Below, in pieces: positions 1 to 6,955 of a stretch of DNA of 11,802 nucleotides. The DNA is taken from positions 1-11,802 of the forward strand of contig CACZRW010000014.1 in NCBI GenBank assembly GCA_902783675.1, read 5' to 3'. The notes beneath the pieces were generated by a model. That model searched no databases. It worked only from the letters and a program-made list of their open reading frames with translations, and was not told the DNA's origin. Both the position numbers and the translations under genes were made by a program. This stretch comes from an uncultured Pseudomonadota bacterium. Its GTDB lineage: Bacteria > Pseudomonadota > Alphaproteobacteria > CACZRW01. Position 1 is the first letter of the stretch. The number at the start of each line of letters is the position of its first letter.

Positions 1-935
1 GAGCTTGCACCGATACCAAGGCTTGCACCGCGAGCTCCCAGTGCACCGCCGCAAGCTTACCCTATTGCGTGGAGAACCTGTGCTCCGACGCCTGCACCGC
101 AGACTCTCAATGCCCCACCGCCACACCTTACTGTAACAGCGGTGTTTGCGGCTCCACTAAGTCCTGCACAGCCGATTCCGACTGCCCCAGCGCAATTCCT
201 TATTGTAACAGCGGTGTTTGTGGCTCTACTAAGTCCTGCACATCTGCTTCACAATGCCCGAGTTCTATGCCCTATTGCAACAGTGGCGTATGCGATCCCT
301 TAAAAGCCGGAACCAAAGTGCTTTCGGGAGTGGGAAGCTACAAGACTGTGGCCGCCGGAAGGTATCAGATAATTTTGTATGGGGAACAGGCGCGTTATTC
401 TTGGAATTACAGTGGTTGCGTAGACTACAGCTCCTTCTACGGAGGAGGGGGTATTTTAACTGCTTATAAACAACTTTCAAAAGGCATAACTCTAACCGTA
501 AAGACAGTTGCTGGAGGATACGATTCTTATTGTTGTAGGCCATGTTACAAAGACAAAGGAGGCGACGGCGTAGTTTTCTTTGCCGGTGGTTCGGCTCCGG
601 CACTGGCTGTCGGTGGTGGTGGTACCTGTGATGTAGGTGGTGGAGGATATGCTGGCGGTGCTGGAAGTAAAAAAAGTGGATATAATTGGACGGGGGGCAC
701 GGGAAGTAGTGGAATTTCCTATAGCGGAGGGAAAAGTATGGCTGGTGGTAGTTCCACCACGTCTTGCACTGGTACATCAAGTAGCCGGTATGGTTATGGT
801 GGATCGGGATATTGCGAAAACGGTTATACCTGTACAAGTGGAGGTACAAACACTAGGAGTAATTCCGTAGCTCAAGGTAACATTTATGTCTCTGTTACCT
901 ACTGCGGCCCTAACTCAAACAGCGCGTGTCCGTAA
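1..935 (+). CDS. Cys-repeat / Gly-rich secreted or surface protein, 5'-truncated by window edge
   Basis: The reading frame is open from base 3 to the TAA at 933-935, so this is the C-terminal part of a longer protein; the GTG at 69 lies inside the repeats and is not a convincing start. The first ~100 residues are cysteine-rich tandem repeats of 24 residues (spacing C-x5-C-x6-C-x4-C, with the conserved string PYCNSGVC). They are followed by ~205 residues rich in Gly, Ser, Tyr and Cys. That second part starts with a beta-like segment (GRYQIILYGEQ), has several GGGG runs and ends with IYVSVTY plus a Cys-containing tail. This layout resembles glycine-rich domains of the ALK/LTK-like or bacterial Gly-rich type, but that is inference. 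The many Cys pairs imply disulfides and therefore an extracytoplasmic location, although any signal sequence lies outside the window. Role unknown; adhesin or surface matrix protein is possible. It converges on secA. Confidence 0.75.
   Translation, partial: ACTDTKACTASSQCTAASLPYCVENLCSDACTADSQCPTATPYCNSGVCGSTKSCTADSDCPSAIPYCNSGVCGSTKSCTSASQCPSSMPYCNSGVCDPLKAGTKVLSGVGSYKTVAAGRYQIILYGEQARYSWNYSGCVDYSSFYGGGGILTAYKQLSKGITLTVKTVAGGYDSYCCRPCYKDKGGDGVVFFAGGSAPALAVGGGGTCDVGGGGYAGGAGSKKSGYNWTGGTGSSGISYSGGKSMAGGSSTTSCTGTSSSRYGYGGSGYCENGYTCTSGGTNTRSNSVAQGNIYVSVTYCGPNSNSACP
24..308 (+). repeat. Tandem 72-bp coding repeats (24-aa Cys motif)
   Basis: Units begin at the TGC codons at 24, 93, 165 and 237. 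The spacings are 69, 72 and 72 bases, and the tail of an earlier unit lies at 1-23. Positions 127-170 and 199-242 agree at 41 of 44 bases, so the later units are a recent duplication. The first full unit (24-92) is diverged and one codon shorter, with different cysteine spacing. All units stay in frame, so copy number could vary without breaking the protein. Confidence 0.9.
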
Positions 936-938
936 TGG

Positions 939-961
939 ATTCCCAGCCTGCGGCTGAGAAT
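939..961. repeat. REP-like hairpin just after the Cys/Gly-rich gene
   Basis: Arms 939-948 (ATTCCCAGCC) and 952-961 (GGCTGAGAAT) pair around a 3-base loop with one imperfect pair, which becomes a G-U wobble in minus-strand RNA. The flanks TGG and GACGG resemble the widespread intergenic motif built on GGATTCCC and GGGAATGACG; that resemblance is from memory. No T-run follows on either side, so it is not a classical terminator, although it could block 3' exonucleases. Confidence 0.55.
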
Positions 962-973
962 GACGGGGAAATA

Positions 974-1075
974 ATGAGGAATGAGGAATGAGAAATAAGG
1001 AATGATTGCGTTTTTGCAAAATGCAAAAACAACTTTTATATTTTCATTCCTAATTCCTAATTCCTAATTTCTCAT
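974..1075. repeat. Long inverted repeat built of GGAATKA-type heptads, with inner hairpin
   Basis: The left arm 974-1005 and right arm 1044-1075 are each 32 bases and are complementary at 27 of 32 positions. Each arm is a run of near-identical 7-base units (GGAATGA or GGAATTA). Inside lies a perfect 9-bp hairpin: GTTTTTGCA at 1010-1018, a 3-base loop, and TGCAAAAAC at 1022-1030. The element fills most of the gap between two convergent genes and could act as a cruciform, a two-way transcription barrier or a mobile intergenic repeat. There is no classical GC-rich stem plus U-tract. Confidence 0.7.
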
Positions 1076-1093
1076 TGGGCGAAGCCTTAAACC

Positions 1094-3757
1094 TTAACCT
1101 ATCTTCCCGCAGCAGTGCTTGTATTTTTTGCCGCTACCGCAAGGGCAGGGGGCGTTGCGCTGTATCTTTCCTCTGTCGGTAAGGTGTATTTTCCCATCGT
1201 CCGGCACATTATCCGCTCGGTTCGTCTGCATCGCGTCAAACGAGGGCTTCTTGGGATTAAGCTGCTCTACCTCGTCCATGTTCTTTATTTGCACGCGCGC
1301 AAGTATCATGACCGTCCGCTCGCGCACCTTGTCAAGCATTTCTTTGAACATGTTAAAGGCTTCCTTTTTATATTCGTTCAAAGGATCCCGCTGGCCGTAA
1401 GCCCGCATGAAAATCGAATAACGCATGTAGTCAAGGAACTGCAAATGCTCTTTCCACACTTGATCCATAACTTGGAGCAAAATGCTTTTCTCTACCGTGC
1501 GCATAACTTCCTCGCCGACGGATTGCTCCTTTTCGTGCATCTTAACCTCAACCGCCGCTAAAGTGCGGTCCAAGACCTCGTTCGCATCCACGCCGTCCTC
1601 TGCCTGCCAATCGGTAAGCGGTAAATCTATGCCAAAGACGGTCTTCATCGCCGTGTCAAAGCCCTTTATGTCCCACTCCTCGGGTGAGGACTGCAAAGGA
1701 ACAAAGGAGTTGACCATATCCGTCACGACATCAATGCGCATGTCCGAGATAGTATCGGCAATGTCTTTTGATTTCATGATGTCGCGCCGCTGTTCGTAAA
1801 TAACCTTGCGCTGGTCGTTCATCACATCGTCGTATTTCAAAAGGTTTTTACGAATGTCAAAGTTGTAGGCTTCAACCTTTTCCTGAGCCTTTTTCATCGC
1901 CTTGGTAATCCAGGGATGGATAATCGCCTCGCCTTCCTTAAAGCCAAAGGTGCGCATGAGAGAATCCATACGAACTGTGCCGAAAACGCGCATCAAGTCA
2001 TCTTCCAAAGAAAGGAAGAACTTAGAATTGCCGGGATCGCCTTGCCTTCCCGAGCGCCCGCGCAACTGGTTATCAATGCGGCGGCTCTCGTGCCGCTCGG
2101 TGCCGATGACATAAAGCCCGCCGGCGGCTATAGCCTGTTGCTTGCCCGACTCGACCTCGTCCTTAATCCTTTGTATGGCGGCATCGCGCTCTTTGCCTTC
2201 GGGCATGTCGGCAAGCTCGACCTTGACACGCATGTCAACATTGCCGCCTAGCTGAATGTCGGTGCCGCGCCCCGCCATGTTGGTGGCGATGGTTACGGCT
2301 CCGGGCACGCCTGCTTGCGCAATAATAGCCGCCTCGCGTTCGTGGTGACGAGCGTTAAGGACTTCAAACTTTATCTTTGTGTTAGCGCGCAAAAGCTCGG
2401 CAATATGCTCGGACTTTTCAATTGAAGTCGTGCCGAGCAAGACGGGTTGTCCCCGCTTCTGGCATTCCTCTATCAATTTAATTATGGCTTGATACTTTTC
2501 TTTTGCGGTGCGGTAAACCTCGTCTTCCTCATCGTGGCGGTTGCAAGGCACATTGGTGGGAATCTCAACCACTTCCAAATTGTAAATGGACGAGAACTCG
2601 CCCGCCTCGGTCATAGCCGTGCCCGTCATACCCGCAAGCTTGGGATACAGCCTGAAATAGTTCTGGAAAGTAATAGAGGCAAGAGTTTGGTTTTCGGATT
2701 GGATGGTGACATGCTCCTTTGCCTCAATCGCTTGGTGCAGGCCGTCAGCGTAACGCCTTCCTTCCATCATACGCCCCGTGAACTCGTCAATAATGACAAC
2801 CTTGTCGTCCTTGACAATGTAATCAACATCGCGCGTGAACATCTTGTGCGCCCGCAAGGCTTGATCAACATGATGAACAAGAGCAATATTGGCAACTTCG
2901 TATAGCGAGCCGCCTTCCATAAGCCCCGCTTCGGTAAGCAACTTTTCAATATGCTCTGAGCCCTTGTCGGTAAAGGTAACTGTCTTTTGCTTTTCGTCCT
3001 TCTCAAAGTCGTCATCGTCAAGCTTGGGGATAAGTGCGTCAACCTTTACATACCTTTCCGAAGAATCTTCGGCGGCGCCCGAAATAATAAGCGGAGTGCG
3101 CGCTTCGTCTATCAATATGGAGTCCACCTCGTCAACAATCGCAAAGTTGAAAGGCCTTTGCACCATTTCTTCCAGCGAAAACTTCATATTGTCGCGCAGA
3201 TAGTCAAAGCCTAGCTCGTTATTCGTGCCATAGGTGACATCGCAATTATATGCTTCGCGCCGTTGCGCCTCGTTCAGCTCGTGAACAATGCACCCGACCG
3301 AAAGACCCAAAAACTTGTATATCGCTCCCATCCATTCGGAATCGCGCTTTGCCAGGTAATCGTTGACGGTAACCACATGCACGCCTTTACCCGTAAGCGC
3401 GTTAAGGTAAACCGGCATGGTGGCAACAAGCGTCTTGCCCTCACCTGTCTTCATTTCGGATATGCGCCCGCGGTGAAGCACAATGCCACCGATAAGCTGC
3501 ACATCAAAGGGCCGTAACCCGAGGGTGCGCTTTGACGCCTCGCGCACAACGGCAAAGGCATCGGGCAGAATATCGTCCAAAGTCTCGCCTTTTGCCAACC
3601 GCTCTTTAAGCAAAGGGGTCTTGGCCTTTAATTCCTCATCAGAAAGCTTTTCCAACTCCGGTTCTTTGGCGTTTATCTCATCGACAATTTTTCTAAGACT
3701 TTTGATGTATCTGTCGTTGACCGAACCGAATATACCTTTAACAAATGAACCTAGCAT
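1094..3757 (-). CDS. secA: Preprotein translocase ATPase SecA
   Basis: SecA is the motor that drives unfolded preproteins through the SecYEG channel by ATP hydrolysis, cycling between cytosol and inner membrane. The 887-residue product has the full family architecture. Walker A MKTGEGKT lies at residues 102-109 and the Walker B/DEAD variant DEVD at 209-212. The MTGTA motif, the second nucleotide-binding fold with GRGTD, and QLRGRSGRQGDPG with its arginine finger follow. The C-terminal SEC-C zinc motif is CxCx8CC at residues 871-883. Length is normal for proteobacteria (about 850-910). The ATG at 3757 is supported by AAAAGGGG five bases upstream and by a typical N-terminus. It is divergent from the parvulin gene, with its own promoter in the spacer. 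No damage seen; identification is essentially certain. Confidence 0.98.
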   Translation of the reverse strand: MLGSFVKGIFGSVNDRYIKSLRKIVDEINAKEPELEKLSDEELKAKTPLLKERLAKGETLDDILPDAFAVVREASKRTLGLRPFDVQLIGGIVLHRGRISEMKTGEGKTLVATMPVYLNALTGKGVHVVTVNDYLAKRDSEWMGAIYKFLGLSVGCIVHELNEAQRREAYNCDVTYGTNNELGFDYLRDNMKFSLEEMVQRPFNFAIVDEVDSILIDEARTPLIISGAAEDSSERYVKVDALIPKLDDDDFEKDEKQKTVTFTDKGSEHIEKLLTEAGLMEGGSLYEVANIALVHHVDQALRAHKMFTRDVDYIVKDDKVVIIDEFTGRMMEGRRYADGLHQAIEAKEHVTIQSENQTLASITFQNYFRLYPKLAGMTGTAMTEAGEFSSIYNLEVVEIPTNVPCNRHDEEDEVYRTAKEKYQAIIKLIEECQKRGQPVLLGTTSIEKSEHIAELLRANTKIKFEVLNARHHEREAAIIAQAGVPGAVTIATNMAGRGTDIQLGGNVDMRVKVELADMPEGKERDAAIQRIKDEVESGKQQAIAAGGLYVIGTERHESRRIDNQLRGRSGRQGDPGNSKFFLSLEDDLMRVFGTVRMDSLMRTFGFKEGEAIIHPWITKAMKKAQEKVEAYNFDIRKNLLKYDDVMNDQRKVIYEQRRDIMKSKDIADTISDMRIDVVTDMVNSFVPLQSSPEEWDIKGFDTAMKTVFGIDLPLTDWQAEDGVDANEVLDRTLAAVEVKMHEKEQSVGEEVMRTVEKSILLQVMDQVWKEHLQFLDYMRYSIFMRAYGQRDPLNEYKKEAFNMFKEMLDKVRERTVMILARVQIKNMDEVEQLNPKKPSFDAMQTNRADNVPDDGKIHLTDRGKIQRNAPCPCGSGKKYKHCCGKIG

Positions 3758-3806
3758 TTAAACCCCTTTTAAATCATCTTTTTGATGTTACAAATCGAAC
3801 CCATAC

Positions 3807-3835
3807 TAGATAGTGTTCTAATCCGAGTATGTCAA
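3807..3835 (-). promoter_or_regulatory. Putative secA promoter (sigma70-like)
   Basis: Read on the minus strand, a perfect -35 box TTGACA (3830-3835) is followed after 17 bases by a weaker -10, TATCTA (3807-3812). This would give a leader of about 40 bases before the secA ATG. A 7-bp inverted repeat (GATGTTA at 3784-3790, TAACATC at 3839-3845) brackets the promoter. Confidence 0.5.
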
Positions 3836-3879
3836 CATTAACATCTTTTTATTTGCGAAGAAGTAGCAAATGTTATATA

Positions 3880-3908
3880 TGGACTTATATTAGGCTGTAG
3901 CCTATAAA
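3880..3908 (+). promoter_or_regulatory. Putative promoter of the parvulin gene with embedded palindrome
   Basis: TGGACT (3880-3885) and TATAAA (3903-3908) are 17 bases apart, giving a leader of about 30 bases before the ATG at 3945. A palindrome, TAGGCT-GT-AGCCTA, occupies 3891-3904, filling the spacer and overlapping the -10 box. A repressor binding there would block RNA polymerase, but no regulator can be named. Confidence 0.4.
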
Positions 3909-3944
3909 GGATATGTCTTTAACTTATAAAAAAGGGGTTTGAAA

Positions 3945-4952
3945 ATGTGTTGTTGCTCTAAAGGTAAAGGAATCTTTGCCATTATAGTCATTCTGTTTTT
4001 AGTTGTGGCAGGTGGCTATGTTATAAATGAAAAGTATGAGTTTGTAACCGAAACAAAGCCGGCCGATGATGTGGTTATTGTCACTATCGGCGACGAGAAC
4101 ATTTATCTTTCTGATGTTATGGATTTTTATAAATCAAATCCTCAGCTGAAGAATGTTCCGCTTGAAATGGTTTATAAGGATATTCTTAACAATATGATAG
4201 ACTTTAAGGCTATTACAGTTGCTGCTAAAAAGGCAAAACTGGAGAAGAGCCCCGAGTATATCAAAGGCATGAAAGAGGCAAAGGATCAGATCCTTCGTGC
4301 CGTCTTTATCAAAACCGAATTGGATAAGAAAGCTACCGACGAGGCCATAAAGAAGCTTTATGACGAGTATGTCGCGGCCAATCCTCCTGAAGAGGAAATT
4401 GAGGCAAGCCATATTTTGGTAAGCACGGAAGCCAAGGCAAAAGAAGTCATCAGAAAGCTGAACAAGGGTCAAGATTTTGCTAAGCTTGCCGCCGAATACA
4501 GCTCGGACAGCAATGGTAAAAACGGTGGACAATTGGGATACTTTAAGAAATCCGCAATGGTTCCCGAATTTGCTAACGCCGCCTTTGCCATGGATGTCGG
4601 GTCTTATTCCAAAAAGCCTATCAAGACGATGTTCGGCTGGCATGTTATAAAGGTAACCGACCGCCGTATGTCCGAACCTGTTCCTTTGGATCAGATAAAG
4701 GACATGCTGAAGATGCGCATCTCCGAACAGGCTTTCCCGGAAGTTATCGCAAAGGCCAAAAAGGAAGCTAGGGTTGAAATAAAACCCACGGCCTACAAAA
4801 ATCAGTATATTGACCTTACCGGAGGAAAAGGCGCTGAGCCCGAGGAAGTCATAATTGAGGAAGAGGTTGTTGTGGAAGGCGAGCCTGCCGAGGACGCTGA
4901 TTCCGCGACTTCTGCCGACGATGCTGATACCAAAGGCAAGGCTGCAAAGTAG
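3945..4952 (+). CDS. Membrane-anchored parvulin-type peptidyl-prolyl isomerase / periplasmic foldase (PpiC/PrsA/SurA-like)
   Basis: This protein should catalyse cis-trans isomerisation of proline bonds and assist folding of newly exported proteins on the periplasmic side. The ATG at 3945 is chosen over the in-frame TTG at 3939 because AAAGGGG (3931-3937) lies seven bases upstream of it. The 335-residue product has a short cytoplasmic head with three consecutive Cys (MCCCSKGKG) and one membrane segment at about 10-26. A SurA/PrsA-like helical region follows at about 42-150. The parvulin domain lies at about 151-242, with EIEASHILV, the GGQLGYF block, VPEFANAAFAM and GWHVIKV. The tail from about residue 285 is acidic and low-complexity. 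Divergence from secA matches an arrangement I recall in Alphaproteobacteria, where argJ often follows; here the next gene is convergent and unrelated. Domain assignment is firm, client range unknown. Confidence 0.92.
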   Translation: MCCCSKGKGIFAIIVILFLVVAGGYVINEKYEFVTETKPADDVVIVTIGDENIYLSDVMDFYKSNPQLKNVPLEMVYKDILNNMIDFKAITVAAKKAKLEKSPEYIKGMKEAKDQILRAVFIKTELDKKATDEAIKKLYDEYVAANPPEEEIEASHILVSTEAKAKEVIRKLNKGQDFAKLAAEYSSDSNGKNGGQLGYFKKSAMVPEFANAAFAMDVGSYSKKPIKTMFGWHVIKVTDRRMSEPVPLDQIKDMLKMRISEQAFPEVIAKAKKEARVEIKPTAYKNQYIDLTGGKGAEPEEVIIEEEVVVEGEPAEDADSATSADDADTKGKAAK

Positions 4953-4988
4953 CGAGATAGCTGAAACCGGCTAAAAACCAACGAAGAA

Positions 4989-5019
4989 GGGCGATGCTTA
5001 AAAAGTGTCGCCCCTTTTT
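4989..5019 (+). terminator. Intrinsic terminator after the parvulin gene
   Basis: An 11-bp stem (4989-4999 with 5003-5013, two G-U pairs, AAA loop) is followed by CTTTTT and a further T-rich run to about 5031. The T-tract lies on the plus-strand side only, so it should stop plus-strand transcription well and the convergent gene's transcript poorly. Confidence 0.85.
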
Positions 5020-5051
5020 ATTATCTTTTTTATTATCTAAAGTGACTTCGC

Positions 5052-5945
5052 TTAATTTTTCACTTGGCTACTTGCCAAAGTGTCTTTATCCATTATTTCC
5101 GCAGAGACAATATAGTCCCAAATCATTGTCATCGGGATAGGATTAGCAAAGAATAAATTGAACTTTAGCGCCCCGCCGCCGAGCATAAAGTCATAAAGCT
5201 TTGCCACATTCCTGGCGACCGTATAATCCACGACACCTTTGTCCCACATTTGTTGCATATACATATTTACGGCATCTTTGGCGTTCTGTTCGTAATTCCC
5301 CGTAATGCTGCTTTGTGACATTTTCATCACCTTTTTGTAATTTTCAAACAAAACGGCGGGCGTATAACTAAGCGTAATGTTTTTAATATAGATTTTAGAA
5401 AAAGCTCCCCTGAAGTCGCCTTTGTCCAGCAGTTCTTGCACCTCGTTTAAAGTATTATCATCAAAGTTGACCACATAAACATCGGCCTTTACATTTCCGA
5501 TGCAAGCGTCCGAGGCGTCTATATTCACAAGCTTTTCATTCACATTGGTTATGTGCGTTATTTTTGCTTTCACATCTATAACGGGGTTATCACACCCTGC
5601 AATTATAAGGCTTTCCACAGGGCAAGTCATAGCATGCACAAAGGCTCGATACTCGCGCATGTTATCTTCCAGATGTTCCCTATCCACCAACCTTGTTAAT
5701 CTCAAATCCAGCTTGCTGATTTCTATAGTGGTTTCACCTTTCCAAGTATTAACCTTTATCTTATCAATAGAGCGTATCGGAAGCGCCTCGGCAAGCTCTG
5801 TAAGATGATAGGTGGCAAGGGCATTCCTCACCTCAAACCAACTCTTATTAAAATAAAATCCCGAATAAAGCCCTATACCTATTACAAACACAAGGAAAGT
5901 AACGATTGAGAAAAAAATCACGAACCTTTTGCGCGTAACAATCAT
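5052..5945 (-). CDS. Hypothetical inner-membrane-anchored periplasmic protein (second gene of pair)
   Basis: I do not recognise a family. The 297-residue product begins with a short basic stretch (MIVTRKR) and one hydrophobic segment at about residues 8-28 (FVIFFSIVTFLVFVIGIGLY). This fits a signal anchor with the bulk of the protein in the periplasm. The soluble part alternates short beta-like stretches (KIKVNTWKGETTIEISKLDL; VIDVKAKITHI; VKADVYVVNF) with helices, and contains three cysteines. Its ATG overlaps the stop of the upstream gene as ATGA (5942-5945), so the two are translationally coupled and probably work together. The beta-rich, single-anchor layout vaguely recalls periplasmic substrate-holding or AsmA/YdgA-type proteins, but nothing I can see supports naming one. 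The gene is convergent with the parvulin gene. Confidence 0.8.
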   Translation of the reverse strand: MIVTRKRFVIFFSIVTFLVFVIGIGLYSGFYFNKSWFEVRNALATYHLTELAEALPIRSIDKIKVNTWKGETTIEISKLDLRLTRLVDREHLEDNMREYRAFVHAMTCPVESLIIAGCDNPVIDVKAKITHITNVNEKLVNIDASDACIGNVKADVYVVNFDDNTLNEVQELLDKGDFRGAFSKIYIKNITLSYTPAVLFENYKKVMKMSQSSITGNYEQNAKDAVNMYMQQMWDKGVVDYTVARNVAKLYDFMLGGGALKFNLFFANPIPMTMIWDYIVSAEIMDKDTLASSQVKN

Positions 5946-6913
5946 TTTTCCGTCTCCCTGGTATATTTCCTGCCAAGGTTATGGCACTTTTCATCAAGAC
6001 AAGATGTTGCATTGGTAAGATACATCATTGCTGCAATCGCATCTGCTTTTATTCCCATGCGAACTTTTTCTTTTGAAGGGAAGGGAGATACAGCTCCTGA
6101 TACAAGGAACCAGCCTGTTTTTGTTATTTTCCCTTTGGTGTGGTCAATGGCAATGGGAAAAGGCCAATCCGCCCAAGCATCATTTTCTCCGGCTTGCTTT
6201 ATGCGCACAATGGCGGTTGCCTCAACGGGGTGCCCCAATAACTCTGCTACCCTGGATTTTATCGCCAAGTTATCCAAGTCGGGCTTGCCGTGAGCAAAAG
6301 CTACCTTTACCGAAAAAGGAGCGTTTGCCGCCAAAGCCTTATCCTCCGGCAAAGAAACAGGAGCAGTGGCAGAAGGCGAAACTGTTCCCACCGCGCTTTT
6401 ATCTGATATTTCAACTTCGGGGAACCATTTGCCGTTCTTGTTTTTGTTTACTATCGCCGAGAAGAAAGCGTCACCTTCCGAGAAGTTTATGTTTGAAGTG
6501 GCATAAAAGCGCATTTGCTCGGCATTAGGGCATAACATATCCGCGTACTCGCTTGCCGAGGCCATAAGGTTGGCCCGTGACTCGGCATTATCCAAAGCAT
6601 CATCGGCATTTGTCACCGCGCTGATTACAAAAGGATTACAGCCTTGCCAAGAACCGATTTTATCGCTCACAAGATAGGTAACAAAGTCAATCCCGAGGAC
6701 AGTATCCTTATCAATCAACAAAGCCACTACGCGCTTTTTCGAAAGCCCGTCAACAAAGAAGGCAACTGTTTCCAACCCCCACTTTTCTTTGGTTTTCTGT
6801 TTATCATAGTCAAAGGGGAGCTCAAAAGCACTCCCCACGCTTATGCCCGTAAAGCAAAAAAGCACCAAATAAGTAAACAAAAACTTGCAAAACCCAGTCT
6901 TCATATAATACAT
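5942..6913 (-). CDS. Hypothetical exported protein with Sec signal peptide (first gene of pair)
   Basis: Family not recognised. An N-terminal signal peptide is clear: basic MKTGFCK, hydrophobic core FLFTYLVLFCFTGISV, and a likely cut after GSA before FELPFDY. The mature protein is about 295 residues with four cysteines, two of them in a C-terminal CLDEKC, which suggests periplasmic disulfides. A Pro/Ala/Ser linker (about residues 175-190, SPSATAPVSLPEDK) separates two likely domains. The second has beta-like strands around FSVKVAFAH and ATAIVRIK. The start is uncertain: ATG at 6913 and ATG at 6904 (giving MKTG...) are both in frame, and neither has a good Shine-Dalgarno. It overlaps the next gene by ATGA, and its start lies only about 43 bases from that of the divergent DUF2157 gene. 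Confidence 0.8.
   Translation of the reverse strand: MYYMKTGFCKFLFTYLVLFCFTGISVGSAFELPFDYDKQKTKEKWGLETVAFFVDGLSKKRVVALLIDKDTVLGIDFVTYLVSDKIGSWQGCNPFVISAVTNADDALDNAESRANLMASASEYADMLCPNAEQMRFYATSNINFSEGDAFFSAIVNKNKNGKWFPEVEISDKSAVGTVSPSATAPVSLPEDKALAANAPFSVKVAFAHGKPDLDNLAIKSRVAELLGHPVEATAIVRIKQAGENDAWADWPFPIAIDHTKGKITKTGWFLVSGAVSPFPSKEKVRMGIKADAIAAMMYLTNATSCLDEKCHNLGRKYTRETEK
6904..6909 (+). promoter_or_regulatory. Possible -10 box for the DUF2157 operon, inside the divergent gene's start
   Basis: A perfect TATAAT lies on the plus strand 46 bases before the ATG at 6956. No good -35 box sits 16-18 bases upstream; TTGCAA at 6885-6890 is 13 bases from it, or 18 bases from the weaker TACATT at 6909-6914. 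The site overlaps the initiation region of the minus-strand gene, so the two transcripts may compete. Confidence 0.3.
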
Positions 6914-6955
6914 TTAGCATAAGTTTAGCGGTTGGTTAAAGGAAAAATAATTCTT

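Noticed and set aside
93..308. CRISPR-like regular repetition
   Set aside because: The 72-bp repeats are contiguous, in frame and without unique spacers, so they are coding tandem repeats.
265..849. 194-codon minus-strand open frame, rich in His and Arg
   Set aside because: It is the complement of a Gly-rich coding region (GGN codons read as NCC and related triplets); composition is unlike a real protein and no ribosome site is evident.
939..1030. Classical Rho-independent terminators for the convergent genes
   Set aside because: Hairpins exist but none is GC-rich with a following T-run on the correct side, so they are listed as repeats only.
2447..2905. 152-codon plus-strand frame and other frames opposite secA
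   Set aside because: They lie wholly within secA, whose full-length conserved product explains the region; these are antisense shadows.
4134..4643. 169-codon minus-strand frame opposite the parvulin gene
   Set aside because: It sits inside a well-supported coding sequence and shows no recognisable domain or start signal.
5942..6000. Possible haem-binding motif CLDEKCH in the exported protein
   Set aside because: Spacing is C-x4-C-H, not CxxCH, and there is no other cytochrome feature; disulfide cysteines are more likely.
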